Part shown: one piece after another, positions 32,074-36,654 of the stretch
How positions within the stretch are numbered: position 1 is the first letter of the stretch
Layout of the letters: the number at the start of each line of letters is the position of its first letter
Assembly: GCF_023284005.1 (NCBI RefSeq)
Contig: NZ_JAKIKS010000052.1
Span: forward strand, 1-36,654
Direction of reading: 5' to 3'
Length of the DNA stretch: 36,654 nucleotides
Origin: Shewanella surugensis
GTDB lineage: Bacteria; Pseudomonadota; Gammaproteobacteria; Enterobacterales; Shewanellaceae
Program-made: the position numbers and the translations under genes
The notes under the pieces: model-generated
Databases searched by the model: none
Told to the model about the DNA's origin: nothing
What the model saw: the letters and a program-made list of their open reading frames with translations, nothing else

Positions 32074-33549
32074 TTACTCCTGATCCAACTTACCCACAAG
32101 CGACAACTCGAAGTTAGCACCCATATATTTAAAATGAGGTCTAACTGACATGCTCACTTGATACCAACCTGGATCACCCTCAACATCAGACACGACAATT
32201 TTGGCTGCACGTAATGGTTTACGGCTACGCACTTCTGCAGGTGGATTCTCTTGATCGGCAACATATTGTTTAAGCCAACCATTGAGCTCTCTTTCTAGAT
32301 CTTGACGTTCTTTCCACGCACCGATCTGCTCGCGTTGCAGCACTTTAATATAATGCGCTAAACGGTTGATGATCATCATGTAAGGTATTTGCGTACCTAA
32401 CTTATAGTTAGTTTCGGCTTCTTTACCTTCTTTTGTTGCAGGGAATACTTTGGGTTTCTGAATCGAATTAGCAGAGAAGAAAGCCGCATTATCACTGCCT
32501 TTACGCATGGTTAAGCTGATAAAACCTTCTTCGGCTAATTCGTATTCTTTACGGTCTGTAATTAAAACTTCTGTGGGGATTTTAGCTTGCAATGCACCCA
32601 TAGTTTCAAAGACGTGTACTGGTAAATCGTCAACCGCACCACCACTTTGAGGACCAATAATATTTGGACACCAACGATAGTTAGCAAAACTTTCCGTTAA
32701 ACGAGTCGCCAATGCAAACGCTGTATTACCCCATAAATAATCTTCATGGCTCTCACTCACGTTTTCACGATAGTTAAAGCTATTAATAGGATTATCAATC
32801 GGATCATAAGGCACTCGCAGTAAGAATCGAGGGGCTGTTAAGCCTAAATATCTTGCATCTTCAGATTCACGTAAACCACGCCATTTGGTGTATTTAGGGC
32901 CTTCGAAAGTCGCCTTCAAGTCTTTCAGGTTCGGCAATTCTTCAAAAGATTTAATCCCGAAGAAATCAGGTGCCACTGATGATAAGAAAGGGGCATGCGC
33001 CATCGCGCCTACAGCCGATACATACTGCAGTAATTTCATATCTTGAGATGAAGGAGTGAAAGCATAACTGCCCACAATCGCGGCGATAGGCTCACCACCA
33101 AATTGTCCATAACCTGATGAATAAACGTGCTTATATAAGCCAGATTGCGTCGTTTCAGGCGCAAATTCGAAATCATCGAGTAATTCACCTTTAGTGACAT
33201 GTAGCAGCTCGATTTTGATATTTTCACGAAAATCAGTACGGTCAACGAGTAGCTTTAATCCTTTCCACGCAGACTCAATTTGTTGAACATCTTCATGATG
33301 TAACACTTCATCCATCTGAGCACTGATTTTCTGATCTAACTCAACCAGCATTTTATCAACAAGCGCTTTATTGACAGGCTCAGAAACTTTGTCTGAACCT
33401 AAAATGTTTGAAATAAAGGCAGCCACACCTTTTTTGGCAACATCATAACCTTCATCAACAGGATCCATGCGAGTATGTGCCATGATCTCATCGAGTAAAT
33501 TGCCACCTTCTAAAGCAGCATTATCGGTTGTTTTAACTTGACCTTCCAT
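32074..33549 (-). CDS. tssC: TssC (VipB), large sheath protein
   Basis: 491 residues; with TssB it forms the contractile sheath. The usual N-terminal helix and the strongly conserved core are present (IESAWKGLKLLVDRTDFREN, GEPIAAIVGSYAF, FLLRVPYDP, ending VSMSVRPHFKYMGANFELSL). ATG at 33549 with GAGGGA upstream is preferred over a TTG 17 codons earlier, which has no family match. It follows tssB after 89 bp. Confidence 0.97.
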   Translation of the reverse strand: MEGQVKTTDNAALEGGNLLDEIMAHTRMDPVDEGYDVAKKGVAAFISNILGSDKVSEPVNKALVDKMLVELDQKISAQMDEVLHHEDVQQIESAWKGLKLLVDRTDFRENIKIELLHVTKGELLDDFEFAPETTQSGLYKHVYSSGYGQFGGEPIAAIVGSYAFTPSSQDMKLLQYVSAVGAMAHAPFLSSVAPDFFGIKSFEELPNLKDLKATFEGPKYTKWRGLRESEDARYLGLTAPRFLLRVPYDPIDNPINSFNYRENVSESHEDYLWGNTAFALATRLTESFANYRWCPNIIGPQSGGAVDDLPVHVFETMGALQAKIPTEVLITDRKEYELAEEGFISLTMRKGSDNAAFFSANSIQKPKVFPATKEGKEAETNYKLGTQIPYMMIINRLAHYIKVLQREQIGAWKERQDLERELNGWLKQYVADQENPPAEVRSRKPLRAAKIVVSDVEGDPGWYQVSMSVRPHFKYMGANFELSLVGKLDQE

Positions 33550-33638
33550 GTAGTGATATCCCTCTAATATATTTTGTGTTTCACAATTAACTAAATCCAA
33601 TTAGTCATCTAACCTTATTTAAAAACGCAATGACAAAT

Positions 33639-34127
33639 TTAATCTTCAGCGTCTTGAAGTTCACGTAATAATTGCTCACGAGAAGCTTCTTCAGAAAATA
33701 ATTCTTGTAAGCGAACACGAAATGAAGGGATATTACCTAAGGGGCCTTTCAGTGCGACAAGAGCTTCACGAAGCTCGACCAATTTATTAATTTCTGGTAC
33801 TTGTTTCGCCACTTCATCAGGAGTGAAATCTTCCAATGAATTAAATGACAACTCAAAAGGAAGCTCACTCCCTTCTTCATCAACCAACTTATTAGCAACA
33901 CTACCAGAAACAGATAACTTGCTTTCTTTCATGACCGAAGAAAAATTAGTTTTGTTGACTGAAACGGCTTCTCTATCTTCAAGCTGAGTTGACTCAGCAT
34001 GACCTTTAAAATCGCCTACAACTAATAATTTTAACGGAAGCTCCATTTCCGCTTGTGCATCCCCAGTGGCTGGGACATATTTAATATTAATGCGCTCTTT
34101 AGGCGCGACGGTTCCATCTTTAGCCAT
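33639..34127 (-). CDS. tssB: TssB (VipA), small sheath protein
   Basis: 162 residues starting MAKDGTVAPKERINIKYVP, the typical TssB opening, with LPLKLLVVGDFKGH and the C-terminal helix that carries the ClpV-recognition partner region. ATG at 34127 is chosen because GGAG lies six to seven bases upstream; in-frame codons further up are leader sequence. It is the first gene of the core operon, facing the long AT-rich region that should hold its promoter. Confidence 0.96.
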   Translation of the reverse strand: MAKDGTVAPKERINIKYVPATGDAQAEMELPLKLLVVGDFKGHAESTQLEDREAVSVNKTNFSSVMKESKLSVSGSVANKLVDEEGSELPFELSFNSLEDFTPDEVAKQVPEINKLVELREALVALKGPLGNIPSFRVRLQELFSEEASREQLLRELQDAED

Positions 34128-35323
34128 TACAATCTCCATATCATAGATAGTATCGAAAAATTCCATTTGGTACGGCAGCCAACATAAAACAATAAATTAC
34201 ATAATGATACAAATACTTTTCTAAATATTAGCTATCCACAGTCAACTCAAATAAGATGAGAATGTACTGATGATAAATGTAACATTTTAATACTGATTAG
34301 CTTAAACCTACCTATTGAGGAAGTATCTTACTTTAATGATTAAAAAAATCAACAGACCAATACACTTGCTAAGGCGTCAAACATGCATCTGTATATAGAA
34401 ATCACTCCACGATATGAAAATGTCATTGAGCCACTGGCATAGTTAAATTGAAGTGCAACAAACATCATCTTAAATAGCCAGCTGTAGATAATTGATTATG
34501 AGCGGCATAATTTGCATAAAAGTGTTCAATTTCAATGCTGAGTTATCATTAACCAGTTATCTGCCCTCCCTAAAGCCCCCCGTTACCACCATTAAAATAA
34601 AACAAATACAAACAACTACTTACAATAAATATAAAATACAACATTCAGTATAAAACCTCTACAACACACATCAATAGCAAGCTATATTAATAGTGAAAAT
34701 GATGCATTCCACTATCATTGAAGTCTTTTACATTGCATTATTCCTTCGTATCCAATAAAACACTCACATCAATAACGATTTAATATTCAAAAAATAAAAG
34801 CTAAAATTAAAATAACTTCAATTAAAACGAGTAATTATAAAAAATAAAGTAAAAATATAAATAAAACCCACCTTTTACATTTAACATAATAACAATGTAT
34901 TACATTAATAAGGACTGGTACTGGCTATAAAACCAAAGTGAATAAAGCATCATTATAACGATTAAGCTATAACGTTGCATGTGTCATGAATTTAATATCA
35001 TCAGCCTAAAATAAAAGCTTATTCACTAATATTGGTCATTACTTATGATCCAGAACCCTCATTTTTAAAAATAAATAAATCAAGACTAAAGTAAAAGCTC
35101 AGAGATCTCTTACAAAAAACTGCAAAGATCTCTATTATTATATCAACTCATTAAGGCCATGACTTTACTCAATGGAAAAGGATCTCGCACACTACCTAAA
35201 CTATTCTCCGCTTATATTAAAATATTATATTCATTTTCCACATAATGCTAAAATATGTCCTATTGCTACTGAATAATATAATGGAGGCATTATCTGGAAA
35301 ATCGGCTACATCATTGTCACCCA
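34128..35323. other. AT-rich region upstream of the T6SS operon
   Basis: About 1.2 kb, strongly AT-rich, with no open frame of protein-like composition on either strand. It must contain the tssB promoter. No sigma-54 element (GG-N10-GC) was found on the minus strand by eye. A lone TTGACT lies near 34234-34239 without a well-spaced -10. The composition suits binding by a silencer such as H-NS (inference). Confidence 0.6.
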
Positions 35324-36500
35324 CTATCTAAGGATCAGACACTCTCTATTTTTCACACAAGGATCCGTTAACGCATTTAAGAAAGCCACTACTTGATCAA
35401 CTTCTTTTCGATTTAAGTCGATACCAGGAAAAATCGCCACCGAAGCATCAACAACGCCTGTAACCGCACCCTCTAAATGATTAACTACAGCAATAGAATT
35501 GGCATAAGCATCTGGTTAGAGAGCTTCACAGCTTTGATTATTTTTAATCATCAGATCCATCATTTGAGGCCATTGACAAAAAGGTGCAGCTACATTCAAT
35601 AACGTAGGCACTCTAAAATGAAAGCCAACGGCCTCATTGTTAGTCACATTCTCTTGAGCAAAATCATAACTAATATTGATATCACTAGGATTACCCAGCC
35701 CCATTCCCATTTGAGGAAAGTCACTAAAAAATGGATCTTACTGGTAAATGCATTACCGCTATGACAGCCCGAACACCCAGCGCCTCCTTCCGTTTCACTG
35801 GTGAAAAAGAGCAATGCAGCTTCTTTTTACTTGGCGGTTAATGCATTCTAATCACCTTCTAAATAAGCTTACCAAGGGTTATTAACAAACAGCATTGAGC
35901 GCTCATATCCGCCTATCGCATCAGCCATTCTGTCAAAGCTAACCTCTTCATTACCAAAGCATTGGAACATGCTATCGGCCATGTTGATGACAAATCCACA
36001 TCACTATTATCAAAACGTGCAGAAAGCTGTGCTCTTAATGATTGATTATCTCCTGTTGCTGCGAATTGCCCCTGCATCTCTTCAAGTGACGTCACGGGAA
36101 ATCTTACTTGAGCAGCCGCTAATGTCGTACCCGAATTCGGATCGGCTCTTCGCTGGTCTGCTTCATCTAAGGCGGAATATGGGGTCAATAACCGTCATCG
36201 GTAAATTCCAGTCGACTATCCCAAAATAATCCTCTCTCCAGTAAACCAACATTAAATAGCCCCCATCCCGAGTAACTCATGACGGCTCACATCAAACTCA
36301 TCCACGGCACCCGATAAAGATAAATCATCCCCACGCCCTAATACTGAATGATGACAAGAAAACACAGGCTGCACTTTGTTCACAGCCTAAATTTTTAGCC
36401 ATAAAAGTGCCTTACCCAAAACCACTTTAGGGTTAGAGATCCCTAGCCCTCTCCTGTCGCTAGGGGAATATTCAGATTGGAGACTAATTCCTGTAACATA
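35324..36500 (-). pseudogene. Decayed di-haem cytochrome c peroxidase (MauG/CcpA family) gene
   Basis: Recognisable pieces run in order on the minus strand: a first haem site broken by one extra T (CVF then CHHSVLGRGDDLSLS, near 36348-36364), LFWDSRLEFTDDG, then TPYSALDEADQRRADPNSGT (36188 downward), an intact second haem motif CSGCH (35761-35775), FHFRVPTLLNVAAPF (near 35620) and the tail VVAFLNALTDPCVKNRECL ending at TAG 35324-35326. At least four frameshifts and in-frame stops separate them. Family members are periplasmic di-haem enzymes or electron carriers. The 5' end is unclear and may continue past the right edge of the window. Confidence 0.78.
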
Positions 36501-36654
36501 TTTTCGATTTATTGGAGATCCGCCGCTCGATCATTAGGGGAGGTGCAGGGCGGGAGCATACTTTGTCGGATAATTAACCAAAGAAAACTTTTGCCCTGTA
36601 ATCATCGTCCCAACTCGCCTTTTTTAGCTTATTTCGCTGACTTGGCGCACCGCA

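Noticed and set aside
34128..34166. Longer tssB start, 13 codons upstream
   Set aside because: The added residues do not belong to TssB proteins, and GGAG is correctly placed for the ATG at 34127.

Overview
This window is dominated by one complete type VI secretion system (T6SS) locus, all on the minus strand, in the gene order of the Vibrio cholerae vas cluster (vipA-vipB to vasL). The organism is a gammaproteobacterium. The moderately AT-rich composition, the initiator tRNA array, the sigma-32 ibpA gene and the vas gene order all fit a marine Shewanella or a close Alteromonadales relative. The genus is an inference; no species is claimed.

Layout. (1) 1-326: two simple repeats, a 9-bp unit encoding Asn-Asp-Ser and a 12-bp unit encoding Glu-Asn-Ile-Glu, both in open plus-strand frames that end just before the tRNA cluster. 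(2) 327-1052: four identical initiator tRNA-fMet genes plus one decayed copy on the minus strand, behind a strong sigma-70 promoter. (3) 1202-1880: an ibpA-type small heat-shock gene with a sigma-32 promoter, a probable RNA thermometer and a terminator. (4) 1899-2541: a small exported protein broken by one frameshift. (5) 2795-4244: a block bounded by two palindromes that share a 14-bp flank. It holds a membrane protein gene interrupted at a run of nine G and an orphan C-terminal gene tail. (6) 4301-12005: the vgrG island, which is vgrG, a DUF4123 adaptor, a 1269-residue LysM cargo protein and a candidate immunity gene. (7) 12314-12862: hcp with its own terminator and a possible sigma-54 promoter. 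(8) 13345-34127: the core operon. (9) 34128-35323: an AT-rich region without genes. (10) 35324 to the right edge: a badly decayed di-haem cytochrome c peroxidase (MauG-like) gene.

How the genes work together. TssB/TssC form the contractile sheath, TssE/F/G/K the baseplate, TssJ/L/M the envelope complex and TssA the assembly cap. ClpV (TssH) disassembles the contracted sheath. VasH is the sigma-54 activator expected to switch on the hcp and vgrG units. Hcp forms the tube and VgrG the spike. The DUF4123 protein should load the LysM protein onto VgrG as the delivered toxin, and the next gene is the best immunity candidate. No PAAR-tip gene and no kinase/phosphatase pair is seen.

The most unusual structure lies at the vasI-tssA junction. 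The translation start region of tssA is repeated with an exact 92-bp period. This makes three mini-genes of exactly 36 codons, each with its own ribosome binding site and each overlapping the next start by 19 nt, the last overlapping tssA itself. I know of no described equivalent.
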